NCBI RefSeq assembly: GCF_964340395.1
Contig: NC_135566.1
Coordinates: 3,116,501-3,180,500 of the forward strand
Direction of reading: 5' to 3'
Length of the DNA: 64,000 bases
Origin: Glandiceps talaboti
Lineage: Eukaryota > Hemichordata > Enteropneusta > Spengelidae
In this document: piece by piece, positions 22,937 to 34,990 of the stretch
How the letters are laid out: the number at the start of each line of letters is the position of its first letter
How positions within the stretch are numbered: the stretch's first letter is position 1
Notes under the pieces: model-generated
What the model saw: only the letters and a program-made list of their open reading frames with translations
What the model was told of the DNA's origin: nothing
The model's database searches: none
Made by a program: the position numbers and the translations under genes

Positions 22937-25900
22937 ATGGAGAGGAATCATTTGTACAAAGTACTGGGAGTTCAACCTAATGCTACAGAACGTGACATAA
23001 AGAAATCATATCACAAGCTAGCGAAGCAGTTTCACCCCGACAAAAATAATGCATCGAATGCGGAAGAAAAATTTAAAGAAATAGTGACTTCGTACGATAT
23101 CTTGAAGGACAAGGAAAAACGAAGAGTTTACGACCTACAACAAGAGACAGCCGAAATCATTGCACAAAATGCAAAGAGGCGGGAAGAAAAGAATAAAAGT
23201 AAAAGTACTACACGAGAGACATTTTATGAACCTTCGTGGTCTGCGAAAACTGAAAAGACGCAAAATCAGAAGACGAAGGCAGACACCGGAAAAAGGGAAA
23301 AGAAAACACCGAATGCAAACACAACGAAAACAAACAGAACGTTCAATGGTAAAAGTCAAAATGGCAAAAAAGAAAAACAACCATGGCGAGGACCGTTAGA
23401 TTCTGATGACTTTACATTTGAGGATATTCCGGGACCTGGTCCAAAACCAAGTTTTACTTTTAAGTTTAGCTTTGACCATTCCGATCCGTTCAAGTCATTT
23501 ATGGAATTCTTTAAACCTTATCGCTTTGATGAATTTGATGATGCCTTTTTTGGTCCCAATACAAGGGATCCATTTGAGGACATTTATTCTTGGGGAAATG
23601 GAACCAATAGAAACAGATCTGAGAACAGTCCTAGTAATGCTAGTGGTAGTCAAAACCAAAATGGATTTCAGTTCCATGGTAAGTTATTGATGTGACTTTG
23701 TCTTTACAACAACTTATGGATTTCAGTTCCATGGTAAGTCATTGATATGACTTTGTTTACAACAACTTATGGATTTCAGTTCCATGGTAAGTGACTATGT
23801 GTTTACAACAACATATGGATTTCAGTTCCATGGTAAGTTATTGATATGACTATGTGTTTACAACAACATATGGATTTCAGTTCCATGGTAAGTCATTGAT
23901 ATGACTTTGTTTACAACAACTTATGGATTTCAGTTCCATGGTAAGTGACTATGTGTTTACAACAACATATGGATTTCAGTTCCATGGTAAGTTATTGATA
24001 TGACTTTGTTTACAACAACTTATGGATTTCAGTTCCATGGTAAGTGACTATGTGTTTACAACAACATATGGATTTCAGTTCCATGGTAAGTTATTGATAT
24101 GACTTTGTTTACAACAACATATGGATTTCAGTTCCATGGTAAGTTATTGATATGACTATGTGTTTACAACAACTTATGAGATTGGTTAGTTTTAATATGG
24201 GGGTGGGGATAATGAAGCTTTCAATGTTAAAAGTACTGTGTTTTTTTATGCAGGTGTTGATGATACATTTCCATCTATGAACTGTGTTTTCTGTAGGAAG
24301 AATTTTGAACTCAAGGATTTGGTAAGTACATGTAGTTTAATATTTTGCTGATATTGTGATAATAAATTAAGTGTAATTATGTTATTTGCTATTGCCATCT
24401 GCCTGTCTGCCTACTAGCCATCCATCCATCCGTCCATCCATCCACTCACACACACACCCAGCCACCCATCCATCCATACAGGAAGACAAGTACAATATTT
24501 CTCCATTGATGACCTTCATGCATAACTTTCAAAAGTTAAATGAAAAACTTTTCATTATCAGAAGCCCAAGGTAGCTATAAATCTACCAGCACTGTCTAAA
24601 GTATGTAACCACAAATATAGAAACATTAGAGAGACTCAGATCATTTGATTATAATGCACTAATTTTATTTACATTTTATTCAACAGAAAGGTCATGAAGA
24701 AATTTGTAAGAAACTCCACACCAAACCAAAATCTCCATTTAGTTTTGAACCAGAATTGAGGGATGGAGATCGGTGGCCTGATAGTGACAGGCTGTTTGGG
24801 CGGTCTCCAAGTCCACCGTATTCACCAAAGGTATGTACTAATATTTATAAGTCAATCCTAGACTGTCGACAGTCGCTCGCGCCTTTTTTTCCTACGTCTT
24901 ATCTAAACTCCGATCCGGCGCAACACTACTATAATAGCATACTGATATCTCGGGCCTTCGTCCCTCGATATCAGATTGCAATTAGACTAGTGTTGCGCCG
25001 GATCGGAGTTTAGATAAAACGTAGGGAAAAAAAGCGCGAGCGACTGTCGACAGTCTAAGTCAATCCTTGAAATCCTGTAACAATAGCACTATATTGAAAT
25101 GTATTGCTGCTGGCAGCATGCTCATTGTAGGTAGGTTGCAGCCATAATGCAATCGATTGACCAATTGGTTTAGTTTGCACGTGCAGCTGCAGCGATCTAG
25201 CAAAAATAAATTCGGAAGAAAATCAAAAGTTCCTGCCTCCCAAAAATAAGCACCTTTAGTTCTAATATGTTGAGATGCATGTCTATTAGATGCATTCAGT
25301 TTTTGTAAATGGAATAAACTTGAGCAATATTGCAATGACAAGTACTTTCGCTAGATTGCTTGCCACTGCACATGTTATAACAAATGTGATCGATCAGTCA
25401 AATGATTGCAATCAAAGAACAGAAGTGGCTGTGACCTACCTAGAGTGAGTGTGCCACCACTGGCAAAACATAGCACTATTGAATTCACTCTTTAGAATAC
25501 CTGCAAAGTGAAAATCACTCCTTAGAACTGCAAAATTAATTCATGAAATGATCGGCCATAAAATTTAGAAAATCTTCTGTGGCTTGACAAGTAAAGTTTA
25601 TCTCACAGTGAGTCTGTCAAAGAGATGTATGGTAAAATTAAACTCATGAAATGACAAGCCATGAAATTTTGAAAATGTACTTTATATAACTAAAAAGAAC
25701 TACAGATTCTGCCACTGTGCTACATATTATCTTGTTATGTAAAAAACTCTTGTTTGAAACTCTAAAAGCCCATATTTCAATCCCAGGTCATCACATTTTA
25801 TCAGTGGAGCCGTTAGGGCTACATAGGATCATTCTTTTGTTCTGTAGCAACTTTTTCTATAACTTTCCAGACAAGTGTTTCACGTCTAGATTTTAATTCT

Positions 25901-28900
25901 AACCGAAAGTTGAGATGTTTTTCACGATGTATGTAACTGTATCTTCTATAGGATACTTCTAATTGGAGAGATCGACATGAAGAAACAATAAACAAGATAA
26001 GACAGTCAAAACGTACAGCTAGATACGGAATGAATCCAGTCTCAGATCCTAGTAAGTTATTATGTTTTTGGTATCTTGTGAAATTTGCTCCATGAGAGTG
26101 CTTAACTCTAATTCACAGTCACGTCACCCAGTGTTTAAAGTTTATTACAACACAAGGAAACTGGGCCAAGCCTTCCAAATAATAGGGATTTTGTATTGGC
26201 ATTGGTTGCAGCAAGGAACAGATTTTTAATTCCCTCTTTCTATTCTATTCTAGTATGGGTTGGGAATAGTTTAGGATTGTAGCAAAGTCAGTTTTATTTT
26301 AGAGTCAACATAAATGTATGTACATGAAAGTTTATGACAACTAAATGTACATGTACATACATATTATGAATTTCATATCAACAAGATCATAAAATCTATG
26401 TAGTCATTTTTGGACCATGTCAAAATTTTGTAAAAGTTGGTGCAATTATATGTAAATGAATGAAAACTAGATGTATATAATTATATACTGTAACTATGAA
26501 TTTCATGCACTGGAAATATAAATTCAACAGATCTGTTCAGTCAGAGGTGTAGAATATTTTTGGAATTGTTGAACGATGATGAAAATTTGGTGGAAATATA
26601 CTATACAAGTCACTGGAGGGAATGACTAAAAGAAACTGGTAAAATGTTGAAATAAAGAAAGTAAGATGTTGTTTTCACCTTCTTCTTATTGTTCTATTAC
26701 AATCCCCAACATCAGACCGTGGACAAACAGAACCTGTTACAAACAGAGAAGGTAAACAAATGAATTGAATTAATAACACTTGGCTCAGTATGTTGGAAAT
26801 ACAGAGAGACAAGTACTATTACATTCCATCATTTGATAAGAACAGTTGTGTGGCCTCTTTACATAATAGTTAACATTCACAAACAAATTTCCAGTTCCCC
26901 TGGCAATTCTTGTAAATCCAAAGAGGCCATAAAACTGTTCTTATCAAACCATGAAATGAAATACAAGTCTCTGCTGTTCCACCATGCTGTGTTCCAATTC
27001 ATTTGCTTATTTTCCCTTTTTTGTAACAGGTTCTCTTTGTACACTGTCTGATGTCTGCGATTGTGATTCAGTGTAGGAAATTTGATTTGTGTTTTGGAGG
27101 AGAGCTTACTATTCTTTGTTTATTATAATAGATCTTGTAGAATGCAAGCTGTGTGGCAGAGAATTCAATCCCACTTCATATCGTCGACATCAACCATTTT
27201 GTCCAGGTGTTTCTCAGGGTGGAGAGTTTGGGGTCAAAGGTCAAAGATGGAAGAAGAATAGCAATGGAAGTCAACAGGTATGTCAGTAGAAATATTTGAA
27301 AATTACGTCACAAAAAAAAACAACAACAAAAAATGGCTACTGTAAATGATTTTCTATAAAATAATACCTTTTCTACCAAGGGTGTATTTGTTTGTACATA
27401 AAAAACTACAAGTGAAATTGGAATAAGTTTAGGATAGTATGAAGTCAGTAAAATCTATCTGAGTCTGATGTTCTCCACTGACTACATGTACAGTGAAACT
27501 ATGTACTGGTTATGTACTATAGTCATTAATGTTTTTTGAAATCCCTTTGTAAATGAATGCATTGCACAAAATGCTCTGGGAACCAATTGTAGACCAAAAA
27601 TGAACAAAAAATTGTAGAGAAATAAAAAGTTTGCAGTACATTGTGGTTTTCATTCACTCATCATTACACAACAAAATCACTTGATGGTGTAGACTATAAG
27701 GTAGGTTGTGTCACTCTGTCCTCAATAGCCTTGCGCTACATGATGGGGGTTGGTCCGACGTGAGAGAGTGCCCTGAAACGACATACCTTACAAACTATAG
27801 AGGGCACTGTATATTTGAAATGACTGAAATTGTATACTTTATTACTTATTCCCAGTCTTACCAAGGTAATTCAAGTCCAAGCAATTCATATAATGATAAT
27901 CTGTTTGAAGATGAGTATCCAAGGACATCAACATCAAGAAGATCTAGTTATGACATCAGCAATGACTCTCCTTTCCCACCACCACGGCAACCAAGAGGTA
28001 AGAATCAACAAACCTATCAATGATCTGTAACACATTGTAACACATCTTGATCATCATTATGCAAATGTAACCCAGTTTTTTCCTGTGGGTGATACTTCAA
28101 TGTTTTATTCAAGTTCATTCTGGCACAAAGTAAAAACTACGATCTATGCTAATCATGTAATTAAATTTCTAAAACACCAAGTTTTCTCACTGACTACTTG
28201 TGTCTTAAAAGCCTCAAAGGCCAGGGTTTCAATCTTGAGTTGGCTTATTATTGTTATCTTATCAGTGGAGCCATACGAATTAGATAGGATTATCATTTTT
28301 GTTCTGAACCAACTATTTCTGTATCTCTGTCAGACAACTCATTTTCACACCTTAATTTGCATCCTAATCTGAACTTGGCCTTTGATATTCCAGGTTTTAC
28401 CCAAAGATCATGGTCAAGTATGAACGATGAAGATGAGTCATCAAGCAGGTATGTACAGAAGTTATCATTATGTTGTCTGGTTTATTTATTTTCTACCATT
28501 CTCTTAATTGACTCATTGACTCAGTTTGTAAACCTTGAAGGGGAATATTATAAAGACAATCCTGATTTTTATCTCAGCTCATTTCATTTTGCTTTGTGGA
28601 CCCAGAAAAGTCATTATTAAGCCCTGCATCATATGTTCTCACTAATATAAAGAAATTGGCACTTCTGGCTTTAGATGAGGCCTGCTGCTGTACACTGTAC
28701 ACAAGGCATTACATAGGAACTAAACAAATGTTAGTAATTTGTAGTAGTTCTGAACTCAGAGCATAAATGATTTACCAAGTATATTTAGTCTAAATCATTC
28801 ACCCTTCTTCAGCTGTTATCATATATAATTCAATGATGTAAACTTGTCATATGGTCACAGGAGGGCGCTGTTTACTACCAGTATTTCCATTCCCTCATTC

Positions 28901-29256
28901 CTGTTAAGTGACGGGTGTTACTGTTAGTATCTTCATTTGTTCTCACAGCTGGCCTCAGCATTGTGTGCCCATTGTTTGAAGAGATATGAAGCTCCTAACA
29001 TTGTGTACGAGTAATTTTAATGTCTTTTTTTATTTCTGGCTAAATAACAGTCTGGAAAAGACCATGGGATAGTTGTTCCTTGATTCTAATCTACTAATCT
29101 TTCTTCTATTCCCACAGATTCCCACATATGTCTTCCAAGGGAAACTCCATTCCTACCAGCTGTCATTACTGTGGTGCAGAGTACGCTAAGGCTGCAGCAA
29201 GATTTTGTAGTGAGTGTGGAGCAAAACGAACTTATGGAACAAATAACAGATTTTGA
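22937..29256 (+). CDS. J-domain protein with two C2HC zinc fingers and a C-terminal Cys4 knuckle, 8 exons
   Basis: Exons: 22937-23678, 24254-24321, 24687-24830, 25952-26051, 27132-27277, 27856-27997, 28394-28448 and 29118-29256, all in phase, giving 511 aa. Residues 5-66 form a J-domain (YKVLGVQPNATERDIKKSYH, HPD at 33-35), which stimulates Hsp70 ATPase. A Lys/Asn-rich linker and a Phe/Asp/Pro-rich segment follow (FTFKFSFDHSDPF, about 170-225). Finger 1 is C258-x2-C261-x11-H273-x3-C277. Finger 2 is C356-x2-C359-x11-H371-x3-C375. Both fit the zf-C2HC type, in which R or K at +1 and F before the middle are usual. The tail has C481/C484/C496/C499 (CHYCGAEY, FCSECGAKR), a zinc-knuckle or half-ribbon. 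I do not recognise a named vertebrate gene with this layout; the client and location are unknown. Confidence 0.88.
23661..24180. repeat. Minisatellite duplicating the exon-1 splice donor, J-domain gene
   Basis: The exon end plus donor (ATGGATTTCAGTTCCATG then GTAAGT) occurs at the true junction (GT at 23679) and nine more times, near 23716, 23768, 23815, 23870, 23922, 23968, 24021, 24067 and 24121. Spacing alternates at about 46 and 53 bp. Between copies are ATTGATATGACT and TTTACAACAACWTATGG. Each copy keeps an intact GTAAGT. Confidence 0.93.
24419..24480. repeat. (CCAT)n microsatellite
   Basis: CCATCCATCCRTCCATCCA with a CACACA interruption, in intron 2 of the J-domain gene. Confidence 0.85.
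24860..25056. mobile_element. 197-bp foldback element with 11-bp target duplication
   Basis: Nearly perfect inverted arms of about 70 bp begin AGACTGTCGACAGTCGCTCG and end in the mirrored sequence. The outer end is itself a palindrome (GACTGTCGACAGTC), and the middle has a second one (GATATC...GATATC). The 11-bp AAGTCAATCCT flanks both sides (24849-24859 and 25057-25067). An 11-bp duplication suits a Mutator-like non-autonomous element. It is far more CpG-rich than its host intron. Confidence 0.88.
25725..25920. mobile_element. SINE-like repeat, copy 1
   Basis: Shares AAAAGCC, TTTCAATC, TTATCAGTGGAGCC, ATAGGAT..CATT and TTTTGTTCTG in order with 28190-28375. TTTCAATCCCAGG resembles a pol III B box, so a tRNA-derived origin is possible. 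Confidence 0.4.
26698..27066. mobile_element. Foldback MITE, family A, copy 2
   Basis: Arms run inwards from ACATCAGACCGTGGACAAAC and mirror ACACTGTCTGATGT at the right. The internal sequences (AACACTTGGCTCAG, GAGGCCATAAAACTG) match copy 1 at 19273-19647. It ends some 65 bp before exon 5 of the J-domain gene. Confidence 0.75.
28150..28378. mobile_element. SINE-like repeat, copy 2
   Basis: Relative of 25725-25920 with GGGTTTCAATCTTGAG as the possible B box. It ends immediately upstream of exon 7 (28394) and so may have supplied the branch and polypyrimidine region. Confidence 0.4.
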
Positions 29257-29459
29257 TATATTGAGTACAAAAAACAAAACAGACTGACAAGTCAAAGACG
29301 TGTACATGATGTTTTTGTATGTATTGCACAACTTTTTGTATTACTTACATGAACAAATTGTAGACATTGATAGTGAAAACACACTCACATTATATTAGTT
29401 TTACTCAGATTTTGATGTTTGGATTTGGATAAGGGTAGAAATGTAAGACATCAAGTATT

Positions 29460-29633
29460 GTGTGGGGGGGATGATGTGTGTGTGTGTATTTATGGGGACG
29501 ACTGGTGTATGTATATGTGTATGTATGTATGTATGTATGTATGTATGTATGTGTGTATGTATGTGGGGCGATGACTGGTGTCCGTGTGTGTTCAGGGATG
29601 ACTGGTGTTTGTATGTATGTATGTATGTATGTA

Positions 29634-29671
<38 letters not shown>

Positions 29672-29731
29672 GGGGATGATGGTGTGTGTGTGTGTGTGTG
29701 TGTGTATGGGGACAACAGTAATGTATTTATT

Positions 29732-29772
<41 letters not shown>
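29460..29772. repeat. Compound GT/GTAT minisatellite
   Basis: GT and GTAT runs separated by GGGGACGACTGG / GGGATGACTGGTGT-type spacers. It lies in the probable 3' UTR of the J-domain gene and generates long spurious Val/Cys/Tyr ORFs. Confidence 0.95.
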
Positions 29773-30379
29773 TATCAGTGTCTATGATTTGTGTACATTT
29801 TGTAATCATAAAAGTTTGGGTACAAGGCACAAGAAATACTGCATGTTGCCTAATGAAATATCTCTTTTATGGTGTAGTAATGAAATAACTCTTTTCTGCT
29901 TTAGTACATATATTTTGGATAGAAAGAAAAGAAATATTGAAACTTATGTACAGAATAAGAATTTGGGTGTAAAGTACCAACTTTTTATTGGAGTACACAC
30001 CTGTTATACCAGCTGTATTTTATGAGAAAGACATTTTGAGAACTTTTTATTTAACTTGTAAATTAAGTCAGTGATAATCTTATTTGAAAGAGATGATACC
30101 TTGCGCAAGTTACATTGGTACTTTTCCTGTCTATTGTTTATTCCAAATCTTTCAAAATTTGTGTACAGAGTCTTTCAACCAATGTTCTTGGATTTAGTCT
30201 TCCTGTGCAATGTTGTGAATATTTACATGTGATATTGTTATTATGTAAATACAGTTGATACTTAAAAATCACTCACAAACTGGTGACCAAATGAAATATT
30301 TTGTATAATATGATGAGCACTCCTTTGTAATGGGCACATCAGTAGCTGTGTAAAACCTTGATTATCAGAATCCTGAGGT

Positions 30380-31240
30380 GTTTTAGAAATTTGCATATTG
30401 AATTACATGATTTGCATAGATCATAGTTGTCACTTTGAGCTTTTAATAAAATAATTGAATTCTGGATGAGTACAGGACATTTTGGGGAGATATGTTGGAG
30501 TTTATCTTGATATGATAAGAATTGGCATTATTCAGGTCAGTTTCATGTTAATTATGTAATTTGCATATACCATACTTATCACTACATAAATTTGACTGAA
30601 TGAGTTTTGGCTATTTTCAGAAGACATTTGAGAGGTTTGCATATTGATTATGTAATTTGCATATATACCATACTTATCACTGGATAAATTTTGACTTAAC
30701 TGAATGAGTTTTGGCTATTTTTAAAAGACATTTGAGAAGTTTACATATTGATTATGTAATCTGCATATATCATACTTATCACTAGATAAATTTTGACTTA
30801 ACTGAATGAGTTCTGGCTATTTTCAGAAACAGTTAAGAGGTTTGCATATTAATTATGTAATTTGCATACACCGTACCTATCACTAGATGAATTTGATGTA
30901 ACTGAATGATTTCTGGCTATTTTCAGAAGAAAATTGACAGGTTTGCATCTTAATTATGTAATTTGCATACACCATACTTATCACTAGATGAATTTGATGT
31001 AACTGAATGATTTCTGGCTATTTTCAGAAGAAAATTGACAGGTTTGCATCTTAATTATGTAATTTGCATACACCATACCTATCACTAGATGAATTTGATG
31101 TAACTGAATGAGTTCTTGCCATTTGAACGATGTTCTTGCTCACTTCAGGTATTTTTCAAGAAATAGTGTTTAGGTTTGTATATTAATTATGCAATTTGCA
31201 TGCACCATATTTATCACTGGGTGTATTTGAATCTGCAGAA
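30380..31240. repeat. About 105-bp tandem repeat, 7-8 copies
   Basis: The core TTAATTATGTAATTTGCATA is followed by CACCATACTTATCACTAGAT and ACTGAATGAKTTCTGGCTAT. Outer copies are more diverged than inner ones; the copies at about 30905-31095 are nearly identical. Confidence 0.85.
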
Positions 31241-32899
31241 TATGTTTTGGCCAAGTTCAGGACAATTGTAGATTTGGAGGTACACTGAAGGAGAATGACT
31301 TTGTACATTGTAAGGATATTTAACATTTACAGAAGCTTTGTATGTTTCCTTTTAGAGATACAACAATGACAGACAACTTTCAACAAACTAAACATGAACT
31401 AAAAATATTGTTGTGACATAATCTATTATTTAATGCTGGTGTAATTATACTCACAGTAGTTGTAGTCTAGTCTAACGGCTTCTGATATTACAAGCGACCT
31501 AAAGGTTGCTTTGCACCAAAAAGATGCAATCGAGGGCATTTTGCTGTGTACATGCCCTGATTACTCTTATCCCTCGACTTTTGTTTGTCAGCCTTCAGAG
31601 CACAGGCCTGGGATCTTGTAACAAAACTAGGCGACATCTGCAATGCTCTGATAGTTTTTTCTCAATTGGTGACACATTCGACCTCATTTTTGGAGGACTT
31701 CCAGTGTTTTCACTCTTGATTACAAAGTGAATATATCAACATAATGAAGGCACCACTATCTATGTAACTTACCAAATGTAACAACAGTAGTTTTAGTTTA
31801 TGTCTTACTTTGTCAGTTGTATATGTGCCATGGTATAACAAGTTAGGAATACTGTATGGTTTCTATGTATTTGGAAGTACATAAGTTCATAGAGTCATAA
31901 CTGTATTTTATAATGGGTGTAAAACCTACACATACATAGCACAGCATCTGTATATTGAAATACTCAGTCTGGTAAATTGGGCTTGATATAAATTACTGTA
32001 CTAAGGCAAAAGAAAACAAATATTTGTTTCTGATAACATGACTTCAGAAAATAGGGTAGGTAGGTTGGAATTATATTTTATTTTACAATGTAAATTTAAA
32101 AGTAAATTGTTACCATTTTATGTGCAAAATGTTTAGGGTCTGTCAGCTTATCGGAAACACTTATTTGGTTTAAATTAAAGTGACAGTTAGTTCTACTTTG
32201 ATATGAAATGGCTTCACCACAATGTGGTGCTTTCCTTCAATGTATAACATAATAAGAATGTATGCTTGATTGAATAAATATCTTGTACTTATTATATTAC
32301 ATGAAAAAGTGACAATTTGTGCTTAATTTCCACAGAGGATTATTTTCTCCCGGACCATGGTATGCCCCTTCCGAAATTTCTAACAACATTGTACATGAAT
32401 ATTGTGAGTGTGTGTATGTGTATATGTAGTATGTGTCTGTATGTGTCTGTGTGTATGTGTCTGTGTATGTGTATGTGTGTATCTGTCTTGTCTATGTATG
32501 TCTATGTTTTAGTAAGACTAGATACAATTTTTATTTTGTGTACATGTCTACTTTATACATATATAATGTATATGTGTATGTCTGTGTGTGTATCTGTGTA
32601 TCTGTCTTGTCTATGTACACGTATATTTCTGTTTTAGTGAGACTAGATACATAAGACAATTTTTGTTTTGTGTACTTGTCTACTTTTATAATGATAGTTT
32701 CATTTTCAAATTATAATTTTTTTTACAAAATTAAGATAAAATAAATACTTCTCCTTTTTCTTCTTTGTCCGTGGACACGTGTTATTTTCAACCCTTTGGT
32801 TATAAGTGATTCATTGTCTTTTTCACTCTGGAAAACTGGCAATTTCATGGTGTTTGTTTGCCCTTTAAAAAATTTATATACTTTATAAATTGGAAGGTA

Positions 32900-34990
32900 T
32901 TTTTTGTATGTATTCAACATAAATCAAGCTATTATATAACATTATCCTCAATGCATTTGGATGTGAAAGAAATTTGGAATGTATAATGAAATTGATGGAT
33001 TTTCCTTTATTATTTCAATATGTCATAATTTTTCAGATTTTAATCTTAAAATTTTTCAAAAATCCCCTCTAAATTTCATAGTTCTTCATTAAAAACTTCT
33101 AAAATATGATTTACTTGGGCCATGGGCACGTGTTGATATTAGCAATACAAAGAAGGTGACATTTTGCAACTATTACGCAATAAGTCATTTTGAGACCGTG
33201 AACAGCCGCAATTTCGCGTTTTTTGACCTTTGTGAAGAAATCGCACTTTTGGGCTGTATACTGCCATCTACAGGCGACCTTATGTTTATCTTCGTTTTGC
33301 TAGAGTTGGATTCAGCTTGAGAGCCAATTATAAATGTTTCGGCAATAAAATTATCCTTTTTAATATTCATAATTTTAGACGATAGTTGTGTGTGTGTGTA
33401 CTCAACATCAATTAATATATCAAGATTCTCCCCTGTGCGATCGGATGTGAACGAAATTTGGAATTTATGATAAAAATGGATTTTCCGTTATTATTTCAAA
33501 TTTATATTTTTCATAAATCATCGAAATTCTTCTAAATGTAATGTTTTACCATTAACAACTCATAAAATATGCTTTACTTGGGCCCTAAACACCTGTTGCC
33601 ATTGATAATACAAAGAAAGTGACATTTTTCAACTATTACGCAATAAGTCGTTTTTGCAGTCTAATGTACCCCAATTTCGCCTTTTTTGACCTTTGTGAAG
33701 AAATCGCACTTTTGGGCTGTATACTGCCATCTACAGGCGACCTTATGTTTATCTTCGTTTTGCTAGAGTTGGATTCAGCTTGAGAGCCAATTATAAATGT
33801 TTCGGCAATAAAATTATCCTTTTTAATATTCATAATTTTAGACGATATTTGTGTGTGTGTGTACTCAACATCAATTGATATATCAAGATTCTCCCCTGTG
33901 CGATCGGATGTGAACGAAATTTGGAATTTATGATAAAAATGGGTTTTCCGTTATTATTTCAAATTTATATTTTTCATAAATCATCGAAACTCTTCTAAAT
34001 GTAATGTTTTACCATTAACAACTCATAAAATATGCTTTACTTGGGCCCTAAACACCTGTTGCCATTGATAATACAAAGAAAGTGACATTTTCCAACTATT
34101 ACGCAATAAGTCGTTTTTGCAGTCTAATGTACCCCAATTTCGCCTTTTTTGACCTTTGTGAAGAAATCGCACTTTTGGGCTGTATACTGCCATCTACAGG
34201 CGACCTTATGTTTATCTTCGTTTTGCTAGAGTTGGATTCAGCTTGAGAGCCAATTATAAATGTTTCGGCAATAAAATTATCCTTTTTAATATTCATAATT
34301 TTAGACGATATTTGTGTGTGTGTGTACTCAACATCAATTGATATATCAAGATTCTCCCCTGTGCGATCGGATGTGAACGAAATTTGGAATTTATGATAAA
34401 AATGGGTTTTCCGTTATTATTTCAAATTTATATTTTTCATAAATCATCGAAACTCTTCTAAATGTAATGTTTTACCATTAACAACTCATAAAATATGCTT
34501 TACTTGGGCCCTAAACACCTGTTACCATTGATAATACAAAGAAAGTGACATTTTTCAACTATTACGCAATAAGTCGTTTTTGCTGTCGAATGTACCCCAA
34601 TTTCGCCTTTTTTGACCTTTGTGAAGAAATCGCACTTTTGGGCTGTATACTGCCATCTACAGGTGACCTTATGTTTATCTTCGTTTTGCTAGAGTTGGAT
34701 TCAGCTTGAGAGCCAATTATAAATGTTTCGGCAATTGCGCAATAAGTCGTTTTTTCAGTCGAATGTACCCCAATTTCGCCTTTTTTGACCTTTTTGAAGA
34801 AATCGCACTTTTGGGCTGTATACTGCCATCTACAGGCGACCTTATGTTTATCTTCGTCTTTCTAGGGAGGGATCCGGGAGTGAGAGCCACGATATAAATG
34901 TATTTATCTTCGTCTTTCTATGGGAGTTACAGCCACAATATAAATGTTGAGGCAATAAAATATCCTCTGTATTATTTAATTTGGGCGAAA
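32900..34990. repeat. 463-bp tandem repeat (satellite-like)
   Basis: Three close copies begin near 33190, 33650 and 34110, and a fourth near 34570 breaks off and is followed by a shortened copy near 34735. The key block is GGGCTGTATACTGCCATCTA plus CAGGCGACC. Copies two and three differ at only a few positions. Diverged pieces extend left to about 32690 and right to about 35720. The identical 61-65 aa minus-strand ORFs here are by-products of the repeat. Confidence 0.9.

Noticed and set aside
29401-30025. Long ORFs rich in Thr/His or Val/Cys/Tyr
   Set aside because: They are translations of GT/GTAT microsatellite in several frames. The same holds at 21753-22142, 32317-32654, 41257-41601 and 58592-58897.
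31506-31730. 74-aa ORF, possible small gene
   Set aside because: No family motif, and part of it (GGACTTCCAGTGTTT) resembles repeat R3.
33185-34296. Three identical 61-65 aa minus-strand ORFs
   Set aside because: They recur only because the 463-bp repeat recurs. No start context, motif or splice evidence for a repeated peptide gene.
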